DNA from: Kitasatospora sp. MMS16-BH015
GTDB taxonomy: Bacteria; Actinomycetota; Actinomycetes; Streptomycetales; Streptomycetaceae
NCBI RefSeq assembly: GCF_002943525.1
Contig: NZ_CP025394.1
Location: forward strand, 6,773,001 to 6,837,000
Direction: 5' to 3'
DNA length: 64,000 nt
Positions 8,310-15,557 of this stretch are shown piece by piece. Each line of letters starts with the position of its first letter. The stretch's first letter is position 1. The position numbers and the translations under genes were made by a program. The notes beneath the pieces were generated by a model. That model saw nothing but the letters and a program-made list of their open reading frames with translations. It did no database searches and had not been told where the DNA came from.

Positions 8310-8542
8310 CGGCGCCGGGGGAGGGGGAGGTGGGTCTGCGAGTCACCCGCGGGTGCCCGACGGATGCCGAACTCGCGGCCGTGGTCGTCGCGTTGGCCGT
8401 GGTCGCGGGTGGTCAGGGCGCGGCCGGCCGAGGTGCGGCGGCCGGGGGCGGCGGAGTGCCGCGCTCGGACCGGAGCGAGCGGCTGCGGCGGGCGCCGGAG
8501 CTGCGCGGCCCGGGGGCCTGGCGCGCGAGCGGCTGGCGCTGA
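8306..8542 (+). CDS. Acyl-CoA carboxylase epsilon subunit
   Basis: A GTG at 8306 overlaps the stop of the beta-subunit gene (GTGA) and opens a 78-residue frame. The N-terminal part reads [19 protein letters not shown] and the protein ends in [11 protein letters not shown], the hallmark C-terminus of the small AccE/PccE epsilon subunits of actinobacterial acyl-CoA carboxylases. These stabilise or activate the alpha-beta complex. The middle is low-complexity Gly/Ala/Arg. Presence of a dedicated epsilon next to beta shows that this carboxylase is a complete secondary-metabolism version, needing only a shared biotin subunit. It is the last gene of the 3729-8542 operon. Confidence 0.85.
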   Translation: MTAPGEGEVGLRVTRGCPTDAELAAVVVALAVVAGGQGAAGRGAAAGGGGVPRSDRSERLRRAPELRGPGAWRASGWR

Positions 8543-8546
8543 GCGT

Positions 8547-8594
8547 ACGACGGTGCCCGGCCTGCCCCCTCGGGGACGGGCCGGGCACCGTCGT
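8547..8594. terminator. Bidirectional terminator between epsilon subunit and thioesterase
   Basis: A perfect 16-bp stem (8547-8562 with 8579-8594) sits between the converging epsilon-subunit (stop 8542) and thioesterase (stop 8600) genes. Confidence 0.8.
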
Positions 8595-8599
8595 GTCGG

Positions 8600-9367
8600 T
8601 CAGGCGGGTTGGAGTGCGGTGCGGATCACCTTGGCGAGCTGCTCCACCGCGCCGTCGAGGTAGAAGTGGCCACCGCCGAACACCTCCAACTCGGCTGGAG
8701 CCGAGGTGAGTTCGAGCCAGCCGGCGGCGGCCTCGACCGGCACCACCGGGTCGGCGTCGCCGACCAGGGCGGTGAGCGGGCAGGGCAGCGGCGGCTGCGG
8801 CGTCCAGCGGTAGCCGCTGAGGGCCAGGTAGTCGGCACGCAGCACGGGCAGCACCAGGGCGAGCAGCTCCGGGTCATCGAACACGGCACCGCTGGTGCCG
8901 CCCAACAGGCGGATCCGGTCCAGCAGTTCGGTGTCGCCGCGGACCAGGTCGGCCGGGCCCGGACCGAGCGAGGGCGCGCTCCGGCCGGAGACGAAGAGCC
9001 GCACCGGGCCGGCCGCGGGGGCCTTCGCCGGTGGGGCCGTGAGCAGGCGGGCCGTCTCGTAGGCGACCAGCGCGCCCATGCTGTGGCCGAACAGGGCGTA
9101 CGGCCGGGCGGGGGCGCGGCGCAGTTCGGCCGCGACCGCCTCGGCCATCCCGGTGAGGAGGGTGGCGGGCGGTTCGAGACGGCGGTCCTGGCGGCCCGGG
9201 TACTGGACGGCCAGCAGCTCGACCTCGGGGGCGAGCGCGCGGGCCAGCGGGACGAACGCGCTGGCCGCGCCGCCGGCATGCGGGAAGCAGATCAACCGGG
9301 GCACGTCCGGCAGTGGCGCGGCCAGCCTGCGGAGCCAGCCCCGGCCGTCGGCGGGTGGGGTGGTCAT
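8600..9367 (-). CDS. Type II thioesterase
   Basis: A 255-residue alpha/beta-hydrolase of the standalone editing thioesterase type found beside PKS and NRPS genes. The N-terminal LICFPHAGGAASAF, nucleophile Ser96 in GHSMG, acid in GDADPVV and the His in GGGHFYLDG are all present. Such enzymes remove stalled or wrongly decarboxylated acyl groups from acyl carrier proteins. It is the second gene of a minus-strand pair, 9 bp downstream of the aminotransferase. The PKS ends in a reductase, so this protein is not the release enzyme. The same partnership of aminotransferase, type II thioesterase and acyl-CoA carboxylase is known in the coelimycin cluster. Confidence 0.93.
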   Translation of the reverse strand: MTTPPADGRGWLRRLAAPLPDVPRLICFPHAGGAASAFVPLARALAPEVELLAVQYPGRQDRRLEPPATLLTGMAEAVAAELRRAPARPYALFGHSMGALVAYETARLLTAPPAKAPAAGPVRLFVSGRSAPSLGPGPADLVRGDTELLDRIRLLGGTSGAVFDDPELLALVLPVLRADYLALSGYRWTPQPPLPCPLTALVGDADPVVPVEAAAGWLELTSAPAELEVFGGGHFYLDGAVEQLAKVIRTALQPA

Positions 9368-9376
9368 CGCGGCCCC

Positions 9377-10918
9377 TCAGCCCTGGAACAGCCGGTGCTC
9401 GTCCTGCCGGGCGAGCACCGCGCACAGGTCGCGCAGCGCCGTCTCCAACTGGTCGATCTCGGCCTGGGAGAGGTGGACGGAGGGCTCGAAGCGCAGCGTG
9501 TTCACGGCGCTCGCGGTCGGGAAGGTGCGGATCCGGTGCGCCCGCAGCAGGAAGCCGGAGAGCACGTAGCCGAAGACGCCGGACTGCGCGGCCTCCCGGA
9601 TCCCGGCAGCGGTGGCGGCGGACTGGTCGCGGAACTCCAGCCCGATCATCAGGCCCCGCCCCCGGACGTCCGTGACCACCTCGGGGAACTCCCGGCGGAG
9701 CGCCTCGAACAGGGCCAGCAGCCGCTCGCCGCTGCGCTCCGCCAGCCGGTACGCGGCGCCGCCGTCGGCCTCCAGGAGCTCCAGCACCCGGAGCGCCAGC
9801 GCCGAGGAGAAGGTGTCCTTGGCGAAGGTCGAGCTGTGCAGCAGCTCGAACTCCTTGCGGTACCGGCCGGCCCGGATCAGGGTGGCGGAGGTCTTGGCGA
9901 TGCCGCCGCCGAGGCCCTTGGCCAGGGTGATGTAGTCGGCTCGCAGGCCGAGGTGCGAGGCGGCGAAGAAGGCGCCGGTGCGGCCGAGGCCGCTCTGGAT
10001 CTCGTCCACCACGATCGGGCAGTCGATCTCCGCGCAGACCTGCTCGATCTCTCGGGCGAACTCCTCGCTCACCGGCCGGATCCCGCCCTCGCCCTGGATC
10101 ACCTCCAGCACGAAGGCGCAGAACAGCGGGAACTCGTGCTCGACCACCCGCACCGTGCCGTCCGCCACCGCCAGGCTCCGCGCGCTGACCCGCTCGGCCT
10201 CGACGATCTTGGCGAGTGCGCCGGGCTCGTTCAGCGGCACGAACCTGGCCGGGGCGGCCATCGCCGCGAAGGGTGTCCGGAAGGCGGCGTTGTAGGTCAG
10301 CTGGACGCTGGCCACCAGCTTGCCGTGGAAGGAGCCCTCCGGGGTCAGGAAGAGCGGCGCTCGGCCCGCCAACTCGGCGTTGTGCGCTGTCACTTCGGCG
10401 AGCAGCCGGTCGAACTCGGCCGGGTCGCCGGCCTGTCCGGCCGCCACCGCCGCGCGGGCCCGTTCGGTCTCGGCCTCGACAGTCTGGAACAGGGCCTGGA
10501 CCCGGAGCACCCGGTCGAGCTCGGCGTGCTTGACCGCCACCTCCACCGACTCCGCGCCGCTGTTCGCGAAGACGGTGAAGTACGGCTCCGCCCCGGGGAA
10601 TTCGCGCTGCAGGATGGTGTTCAGCGCGGCGCCCACCCGGCTCGCGTAGGGGTGCAGCGAGGCCTGGGCCAGGATCGGGGTGCCGTCCGCCAGCAACTGC
10701 TGCGCGGTGGCCACCAGCTCGGGGTGGTTGTGGCCGAGCACCAGCGCGCCGTAGCCGCCGGCGTAGTCGACCACCGGGATCTCCCGGCCGTCCCGGTCCC
10801 GGTACCAGAGGGTGTTGCCCTCGGCGCGGACGTACTCGACGTCGATCCCGAGCTGGGTCAGGAAACCGAGCATGTGCGGCTCCACCAGGTCGAGTTCGGG
10901 TGCGTCGGCTGCGGTCAT
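9377..10918 (-). CDS. Class III (omega) aminotransferase
   Basis: A 513-residue PLP-dependent class III transaminase. VVDEIQSGLGRTG carries the Asp that contacts the pyridine nitrogen and ITLAKGLGGG the PLP lysine (Lys334). The long N-terminal region with VDYAGGYGALVLGHNHPELV is typical of the family. In polyketide alkaloid clusters (CpkG type) such an enzyme aminates the aldehyde released by a terminal thioester reductase, and the amine then cyclises to an imine. Here the PKS ends in exactly such a reductase, which supports that role. It heads the operon with the type II thioesterase, behind a candidate SARP operator. Confidence 0.92.
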   Translation of the reverse strand: MTAADAPELDLVEPHMLGFLTQLGIDVEYVRAEGNTLWYRDRDGREIPVVDYAGGYGALVLGHNHPELVATAQQLLADGTPILAQASLHPYASRVGAALNTILQREFPGAEPYFTVFANSGAESVEVAVKHAELDRVLRVQALFQTVEAETERARAAVAAGQAGDPAEFDRLLAEVTAHNAELAGRAPLFLTPEGSFHGKLVASVQLTYNAAFRTPFAAMAAPARFVPLNEPGALAKIVEAERVSARSLAVADGTVRVVEHEFPLFCAFVLEVIQGEGGIRPVSEEFAREIEQVCAEIDCPIVVDEIQSGLGRTGAFFAASHLGLRADYITLAKGLGGGIAKTSATLIRAGRYRKEFELLHSSTFAKDTFSSALALRVLELLEADGGAAYRLAERSGERLLALFEALRREFPEVVTDVRGRGLMIGLEFRDQSAATAAGIREAAQSGVFGYVLSGFLLRAHRIRTFPTASAVNTLRFEPSVHLSQAEIDQLETALRDLCAVLARQDEHRLFQG

Positions 10919-10956
10919 GTCGGCCCTCCGGTGCTTGGTGGTGACGGTCGGGCCCG

Positions 10957-11001
10957 ACCATATGCGCGGCCCGCCCCCCTCGCGGTCACGGGCCGGTAAG
11001 C
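10957..11001 (-). promoter_or_regulatory. Candidate SARP operator 4 and promoter (aminotransferase operon)
   Basis: On the minus strand GCTTACC (11001-10995) and CGTGACC (10990-10984) repeat with an 11-bp period. A -10-like TATGGT (10962-10957) lies about 21 bp further on. The gene starts at 10918. Confidence 0.65.
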
Positions 11002-11030
11002 GGGCGCCGCGTCCCTCGGGGCGGATCTCC

Positions 11031-11074
11031 GGTTACCTGGGGGTGACCACGGGTGACAGCTGCCCCGGTAGCGT
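11031..11074 (+). promoter_or_regulatory. Candidate SARP operator 5 and promoter (flavin reductase)
   Basis: GGTTACC at 11031 and GGTGACC at 11042, with a weaker third unit GTGACAG at 11053, give three steps of 11 bp. A -10-like TAGCGT (11069-11074) lies 20 bp after the second heptamer. The gene start is 11136. This operator and operator 4 are back to back in one divergent region. Confidence 0.65.
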
Positions 11075-11135
11075 CGCAGGTCATTGACCATGAATCAGTC
11101 TGATGGAGCGTCACATTTACTCCCGGAAGGATGAC

Positions 11136-11678
11136 ATGTCCGACATCAGTCGCTCCTCCCGGCTGGTCGACCTCGACCAGCCGACGGCCGCCGCCTCGCT
11201 GCGCGAGGTGATGGCGCGGTTCGCCACCGGGGTGGTCGTGCTCACGGTCGGCGGGGAGTCCGTCCACGGCATGACCGCCACCGCGTTCAGCTCGGTCTCC
11301 TTGGAGCCGCCGATGGTGCTCTGCTGCGTGGCCCACAGTGCGGTGATGCACCAGGCGGTCCGGTCCGCCGGGCACTTCGCGGTCTCCCTGCTCGGTGTCG
11401 ACCAGGAGCCGCAGGCCCGGTACTTCGCCGACAAGCAACGCACCCTGGGCCCGGCCCAGTTCGCCACCGTCCGCACCACCGCCGGCGCCCGCACCGGCGC
11501 GCCGCTGCTGGACGGCGCGCTCGGCTGGCTGGAGTGCGAGCTGGTCGACTCGCACCTGGCCGGTGACCACACGATCTTCGTCGGCAGCGTGCTCGACTCC
11601 CGGCGCGGCCCCGCCCGGGAGGCCCTCCTCCACTACGAGGGCACCTTCCGGCCCGGAGCCCGGGAGGCGTCGGTGTAG
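11136..11678 (+). CDS. Flavin reductase (HpaC-like, FMN-binding split barrel)
   Basis: A 180-residue protein; the ATG at 11136 is preferred because GGAAGG ends five bases upstream, although an in-frame ATG exists at 11103. Family motifs are visible: LREVMARFATGVVVLT, GMTATAFSSVSLEPPMVLCCV, and HYEGTF near the end. Members reduce free FMN or FAD with NAD(P)H and hand it to a partner monooxygenase. The obvious partner is the acyl-CoA-dehydrogenase-like monooxygenase at 14243, under the same type of operator. Together they would form a two-component hydroxylase or N-oxygenase acting on the polyketide alkaloid. Confidence 0.9.
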   Translation: MSDISRSSRLVDLDQPTAAASLREVMARFATGVVVLTVGGESVHGMTATAFSSVSLEPPMVLCCVAHSAVMHQAVRSAGHFAVSLLGVDQEPQARYFADKQRTLGPAQFATVRTTAGARTGAPLLDGALGWLECELVDSHLAGDHTIFVGSVLDSRRGPAREALLHYEGTFRPGAREASV

Positions 11679-11697
11679 CCGCCGGGCTCCCGAGACA

Positions 11698-11745
11698 CGA
11701 CCGCCGCCGGTCGGCCCGCTGCCACGGGCCGACCGGCGGCGGTCG
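11698..11745. terminator. Bidirectional terminator between flavin reductase and P450
   Basis: A perfect 21-bp stem (11698-11718 with 11725-11745) and a 6-nt loop lie between the converging flavin-reductase and P450 genes. Confidence 0.85.
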
Positions 11746-11757
11746 TTCGGTACGGGC

Positions 11758-12987
11758 TCAGAGCAGGACCGGCAGCTCGCGGTGGCCGTTGGAGATGAAG
11801 GACTCCAGCCGGTCGAGCCGCTCGGCGGGGTGGGCGAGCCGGAGCCCGGGGAAGCGGTCGAACAGGGCCGAGACGGCGACGGTGGCCTCCAGCCGGGCCA
11901 GCGGCGCGCCGAGGCAGAAGTGCACGCCGTGACCGAAGGCCAGGTGGTCGCGGCGGGTGGCGCGGGTGAGGTCGAAGCGGTCGGCGCTCTCCCCGTGCAC
12001 CTGAGGGTCGCGACCGGCGCCGCCGAAGGAGACCAGGATCGGGTCGCCCTTCGCGATCGTCACGTCATCCAGTGCGATGTCCTCGACGGCGAAGCGCAGC
12101 GGCATGCTGGCGACCGGCGACTCGTACCGAAGGCTCTCCTCCACCGCGTCCTCCCAGGTCGCGGCGGAGCTCCGGATCAGCCCGAGCTGCTCGGGGTGGG
12201 CGAGCAGGGCGGTGACGGTGTGGTCGATCAGGTTGACCGTGGTCTCGTGCCCGGCCGAGTACATCAGGAACACGGTGTCGATCAGCTCGCGCTCGGTCAG
12301 CCCGGAGCCGTCCTCGTCCCGGACCGCGACCAGATCGCTGGTCAGGTCCTCGCCGGGCCGCGCCCGCTTGCTCGCGATGAACTCGGCCGCGAAGGTGTAC
12401 AGCGCGATCCCGTTGGCCTGCGCCTCCTCCTCCGAGAGCGAGGTCTGGAAGATCGCGTGCATCATCCGGAGCAGCTCCGGGCGGGACTCCTCGGGGATCC
12501 CGAGCAGCTCCGAGATCACCTGCACGGGCAGCGGGTAGGCGAATTCCGCTCGCAGGTCCACGGGGCCGTCGGCCGCGGTGCCGGCCAGCCGGTCCAGCAG
12601 CTCGCCGACGATCGCCTCGATCCTGGGCCGCAGCGCGGCCGTCCGGCGGGCGGTGAAGGCCCGGGCCACCAGCTTGCGCAGCCGGCTGTGCTCGGCTCCG
12701 TACGCCGTGATCATGTTCCGGTCCTGGACCCAGATGGCCAACGACCAGGACTTGGCCAGCTCGCCCTCGCCGTTCTCCCAGGCCGGCCAGTGCCGGTAGG
12801 AGTCCCGGGAGACCCGGTCGTCCGTCAGCAGCCGTTTGATCAGCTCCTGGTCGGTGACCGACCAGGCCCGTACCCCGCCGGGCAGCTCGACCAGGGTGGC
12901 CGGCCCCCTGGCGCGGAGCCGGGCGGCCTCCCCGTGGACGTCGCGCCCGGCCGGGTCGAGGACGTACGGGCAGGTTTCTTGCCTCAT
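11758..12987 (-). CDS. Cytochrome P450 (bacterial class I, CYP107-like)
   Basis: A 409-residue product from the ATG at 12987, which has GGGGAGA upstream; the frame extends further to 13152 but without a ribosome site. Diagnostic motifs are the I-helix AGHETT, the K-helix EESLRYE and the haem loop FGHGVHFCLGAPLAR with the ligand Cys358. Soluble, no membrane anchor. Typical of macrolide and polyketide tailoring hydroxylases or epoxidases. Its promoter carries the SARP-like repeats and is divergent from the SDR gene. Its likely substrate is the released polyketide imine or piperidine. Ferredoxin and its reductase are not in the window. Confidence 0.93.
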   Translation of the reverse strand: MRQETCPYVLDPAGRDVHGEAARLRARGPATLVELPGGVRAWSVTDQELIKRLLTDDRVSRDSYRHWPAWENGEGELAKSWSLAIWVQDRNMITAYGAEHSRLRKLVARAFTARRTAALRPRIEAIVGELLDRLAGTAADGPVDLRAEFAYPLPVQVISELLGIPEESRPELLRMMHAIFQTSLSEEEAQANGIALYTFAAEFIASKRARPGEDLTSDLVAVRDEDGSGLTERELIDTVFLMYSAGHETTVNLIDHTVTALLAHPEQLGLIRSSAATWEDAVEESLRYESPVASMPLRFAVEDIALDDVTIAKGDPILVSFGGAGRDPQVHGESADRFDLTRATRRDHLAFGHGVHFCLGAPLARLEATVAVSALFDRFPGLRLAHPAERLDRLESFISNGHRELPVLL

Positions 12988-13026
12988 CGGGTGTCTCCCC
13001 TGGTGGGATCGGGAACTTATCGACCG

Positions 13027-13059
13027 ACCATAGGAGGGCTTCGTCACTGGGTGTTCACG
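13027..13059 (-). promoter_or_regulatory. Candidate SARP operator 6 and promoter (P450)
   Basis: On the minus strand CGTGAAC (13059-13053) and AGTGACG (13048-13042) repeat with an 11-bp period, followed 9 bp later by a -10-like TATGGT (13032-13027). The P450 starts at 12987. Confidence 0.55.
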
Positions 13060-13088
13060 GGCCGGTCTTTCCACTCCACTGACCTCGG

Positions 13089-13117
13089 GGTAAGTACGAA
13101 CCTCATGGTGCGTACTT
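13089..13117. promoter_or_regulatory. GGTAAGTAC element and inverted AAGTAC/GTACTT pair upstream of the SDR
   Basis: GGTAAGTAC lies at 13089-13097 and a GTACTT follows at 13112-13117, giving an inverted repeat with 14-bp spacing in the P450/SDR divergent region. The 9-mer is shared with the regions upstream of the SARP gene and the imine-reductase-like gene. Function unknown. Confidence 0.35.
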
Positions 13118-13211
13118 GATCCACTCGGAAAGCTGGGGAATCCTGACGGCACAGCAGGAGAGTCCTTTGCATGAGGGCATGTCGCGCCTTCGGGCGGCCA
13201 GAGGGGATTTC

Positions 13212-13985
13212 ATGAGCAAGTACGCGGGCAAGAAGGCCGTAATCATCGGTGGGACGATCGGAATGGGCCTCGCCACGGCCCAGGCCCTGGTGGACGGCGG
13301 CGCCGAGGTGCTGCTCACCGGTCGGAACGAGAAGAACCTGGACGCGGCACGGAACGAGCTCGGTCCGTCCGCGCACGTGGTGCGTTCCGACACCGCCGAC
13401 CTGGGCGACATCGAGGCCCTCGGCGGCGTGGTCGAGGAGAAGTTCGGCGACTTCGACTTCCTCTTCGTCAACGCCGGCTACGCCCAGCTCGGCCCGTTCG
13501 GCCAGGTCACCGAGGAGTTCTTCGACCAGACCTTCAACGTCAACACCAAGGGCGCGTTCTTCACCGCGCAGCGGCTCGCCCCGCTGCTCAAGGACGGCGG
13601 CTCGATCGTCTTCACCACCTCGATCGCCAACGACTCGGGCAACCCGGGCATGGGCGTCTACTCGGCCTCCAAGGCCGCCGTCCGCTCGCTGACCAAGGTG
13701 ATCGCGGCCGAGCTGCTGCCGCGGAACATCCGGGTCAACGCGGTGAGCCCGGGCTTCATCCACACCCCGACCGCCGGCATCACCGGTGCCTCGGCCGAGA
13801 TGCTCGCCGCCTTCGAGGCGATCGGCGACCAGCTGACCCCGATGCGCCGGCACGGCTCCTCCGAGGAGGTCGCCCAGGCGGTGCTGTTCCTGGCCTTCGA
13901 CGCCACCTTCACCACCGGTGAGGAGCTGAACGTGGACGGCGGCCTCGGCCAGCGGATCACCCGGCCGCAGCCGCCGCAGCAGTAG
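13212..13985 (+). CDS. Short-chain dehydrogenase/reductase
   Basis: A 257-residue classical SDR from the ATG at 13212 (GAGGGG upstream). The cofactor motif is GGTIGMG at about residues 13-19, NAG is in VNAGYA, and the active site is Ser137 with Tyr150 and Lys154 (YSASK). The long substrate-loop region [14 protein letters not shown] is normal. An Arg near the end of beta-2 (TGRNEKNL) suggests NADP(H). In the cluster it could oxidise the C5 alcohol of the predicted chain to a ketone so that the terminal amine can close on it, or reduce a ring carbonyl; the sequence cannot tell which. No SARP-like repeat is obvious at its promoter, unlike its neighbours. Confidence 0.92.
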   Translation: MSKYAGKKAVIIGGTIGMGLATAQALVDGGAEVLLTGRNEKNLDAARNELGPSAHVVRSDTADLGDIEALGGVVEEKFGDFDFLFVNAGYAQLGPFGQVTEEFFDQTFNVNTKGAFFTAQRLAPLLKDGGSIVFTTSIANDSGNPGMGVYSASKAAVRSLTKVIAAELLPRNIRVNAVSPGFIHTPTAGITGASAEMLAAFEAIGDQLTPMRRHGSSEEVAQAVLFLAFDATFTTGEELNVDGGLGQRITRPQPPQQ

Positions 13986-13999
13986 TCGCGGCCGTGTGA

Positions 14000-14053
14000 C
14001 CGAACGCGGTGCTGCCCCCGGACTCCGTCGTCCGGGGGCAGCACCGCGTTCGG
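14000..14053. terminator. Strong terminator after the SDR
   Basis: A perfect 24-bp stem (14000-14023 with 14030-14053) with a 6-nt loop, starting 14 bp after the SDR stop. Confidence 0.8.
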
Positions 14054-14145
14054 CCGCCGTTCCGTCCGAGTGGTGCGCTCCCATTCCCCGCCCATTCCCC
14101 GGTCATCGGCCGGTCATCGGTGTCGGACATTCCGCCGGATTCGCT

Positions 14146-14200
14146 GATGACCGGTGCGTGACTGACTCCTGGGCCGGTTCGGCGGAGCTTCCGGTACGTT
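14146..14200 (+). promoter_or_regulatory. Candidate SARP operator 7 and promoter (monooxygenase)
   Basis: GATGACC at 14146 and CGTGACT at 14157 repeat with an 11-bp period. A -10-like TACGTT (14195-14200) follows 31 bp after the second heptamer, the same distance as at operator 3. The gene starts at 14243. A second pair of GATGACC on the minus strand (14101-14107 and 14112-14118) faces it. Confidence 0.6.
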
Positions 14201-14242
14201 GTGCCGAAAGTTCCGCGAACCGATGAATCGAGAGGGCGGACC

Positions 14243-15418
14243 ATGACCTCGCAAACCGAATTCGAGAGCCTGCTGGATTCCGTCAGGGAAATCGTTCCGA
14301 CGCTCCGCAAGAATGGCCTCGAAGCGGAGGAGCAGCGCTGGATACCGGACGAGAACATTGCTCTCCTGGAGAAGGCCGGCGTCCTGCGGATGGCCACCCC
14401 GCGCCGCTTCGGCGGGCTCGACCTGCCGGTCGCGCAGCAGGCGGCGGTGCTGGCCGAACTCGCCCGGGGCTGCGCCTCGACGAGCTGGGTGGCGAGCGTC
14501 TGGGTGTCGAGCGCCTGGATGGCGACCCTCTACCCGGAGCAGCTCCAGCAGGAGATCTTCACCTCGCCCTCGATCCGGATCTCCGGCGGCTTCACCCCGA
14601 GCGGGGTGCTCACCCCGGTCGAGGGCGGGTACGTGCTCAACGGCAGCTGGAAGTTCAACTCCGGCTGCCGGGGCGCGGACTGGAACATCGCCACCGCCGT
14701 GGTGGAGCGGCCGGACGGCGGCTACGACGAGGCCGTCGCGATGGTGCCGATGTCGGACTTCTCGATCGAGGACGACTGGCACACCTCCTCGGTGGCCGCC
14801 ACCGGCAGCTGCACCTCCTCGGCGGCGGACGTGTTCGTGCCCGCCCACCGGGTGGTGATCTCGGCTGAGATGCTGGCCGAGCCGCCGGAGGGGTACGTCC
14901 CGCCGGCACCGACCGGCCGCGAGTACGGGCTCTTCAGCTACATCATCGCCCAGGGCGCGGCGTCCCTGGTGGGCATCGCGCGCGGCGCCCACGACCTCTT
15001 CCTGGAGCGGCTGCCCGGCCGCGGCATCACGTACACCTCCTGGACCGACCAGGCGCAGCACCCGCTGACCCAGATCCAGGTGGCCACCGCGGCGAGCAAG
15101 ATCGCGGCGGCGGAGGCACTGCTCGCCGGCCTCTACCGGACGATCCAGGAACGTGCCGACGCCGGTGAGCAGTTGACGCTGGAGGAGCGCGCCACCGTGC
15201 GCGGCCACGCGGCCTACGCGGTGGAGCTGGCCAAGGAGGCGACCACGGCCCTCTACGAGGCCAGCGGCGCCACGGCCATCCAGCGGGCGGTGCCGATCCA
15301 GCGCTTCCACCGCGACCTCCAGGGGCTGGCGCTGCACGGCATGATCCTGCTCCAGCCGAGCCTGGAGGTGTACGGGCGGGTGCTGCTCGGCCTCGACCCC
15401 GACACCCCGCTGCTCTGA
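14243..15418 (+). CDS. Acyl-CoA-dehydrogenase-fold flavin-dependent monooxygenase (group D type)
   Basis: A 391-residue protein from the ATG at 14243. It has the acyl-CoA dehydrogenase fold (LLEKAGVLRMATPRRFGGLDLP near the N-terminus, a central GGYVLNGSWKFNSGC beta-domain, a C-terminal helical domain with HRDLQGLALHG) but resembles the HsaA/DszC-like branch that uses reduced flavin and oxygen. These enzymes hydroxylate or N-oxygenate small substrates and need a separate flavin reductase; one lies at 11136. Inferred role: oxygenation of the alkaloid, at carbon or at nitrogen. A true acyl-CoA dehydrogenase is the alternative, but GSWKFNSGCRGADWN and the C-terminal HRDLQ are monooxygenase-like. 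Confidence 0.87.
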   Translation: MTSQTEFESLLDSVREIVPTLRKNGLEAEEQRWIPDENIALLEKAGVLRMATPRRFGGLDLPVAQQAAVLAELARGCASTSWVASVWVSSAWMATLYPEQLQQEIFTSPSIRISGGFTPSGVLTPVEGGYVLNGSWKFNSGCRGADWNIATAVVERPDGGYDEAVAMVPMSDFSIEDDWHTSSVAATGSCTSSAADVFVPAHRVVISAEMLAEPPEGYVPPAPTGREYGLFSYIIAQGAASLVGIARGAHDLFLERLPGRGITYTSWTDQAQHPLTQIQVATAASKIAAAEALLAGLYRTIQERADAGEQLTLEERATVRGHAAYAVELAKEATTALYEASGATAIQRAVPIQRFHRDLQGLALHGMILLQPSLEVYGRVLLGLDPDTPLL

Positions 15419-15557
15419 CCGCAGGCCGGCCCGGACCGGCGCCCGAACGGCCTCGTAGGCCCCCGTGGCCGCCCGTAGCCCTTGACCCCCGTAGCCATCG
15501 ATCCCGTAGTCCCGGCATACCCCCGGTGCCGTGGCACCAGCCCTAAGGAAGAGAAGA

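Noticed and set aside
8609-10999. A 796-residue plus-strand frame over the thioesterase and aminotransferase
   Set aside because: Antisense shadow; the minus strand has complete catalytic motifs for both enzymes.
14101-14118. Minus-strand GATGACC repeats (11-bp period) as an operator for a leftward gene
   Set aside because: No minus-strand gene begins to the left; the repeats more likely form part of the region of operator 7 or are fortuitous.
15440-15525. CGTAG repeats upstream of the amine oxidase as a further SARP operator
   Set aside because: Spacing is irregular (10, 10, 16 and 15 bp) and the sequence does not match the heptamer pattern.
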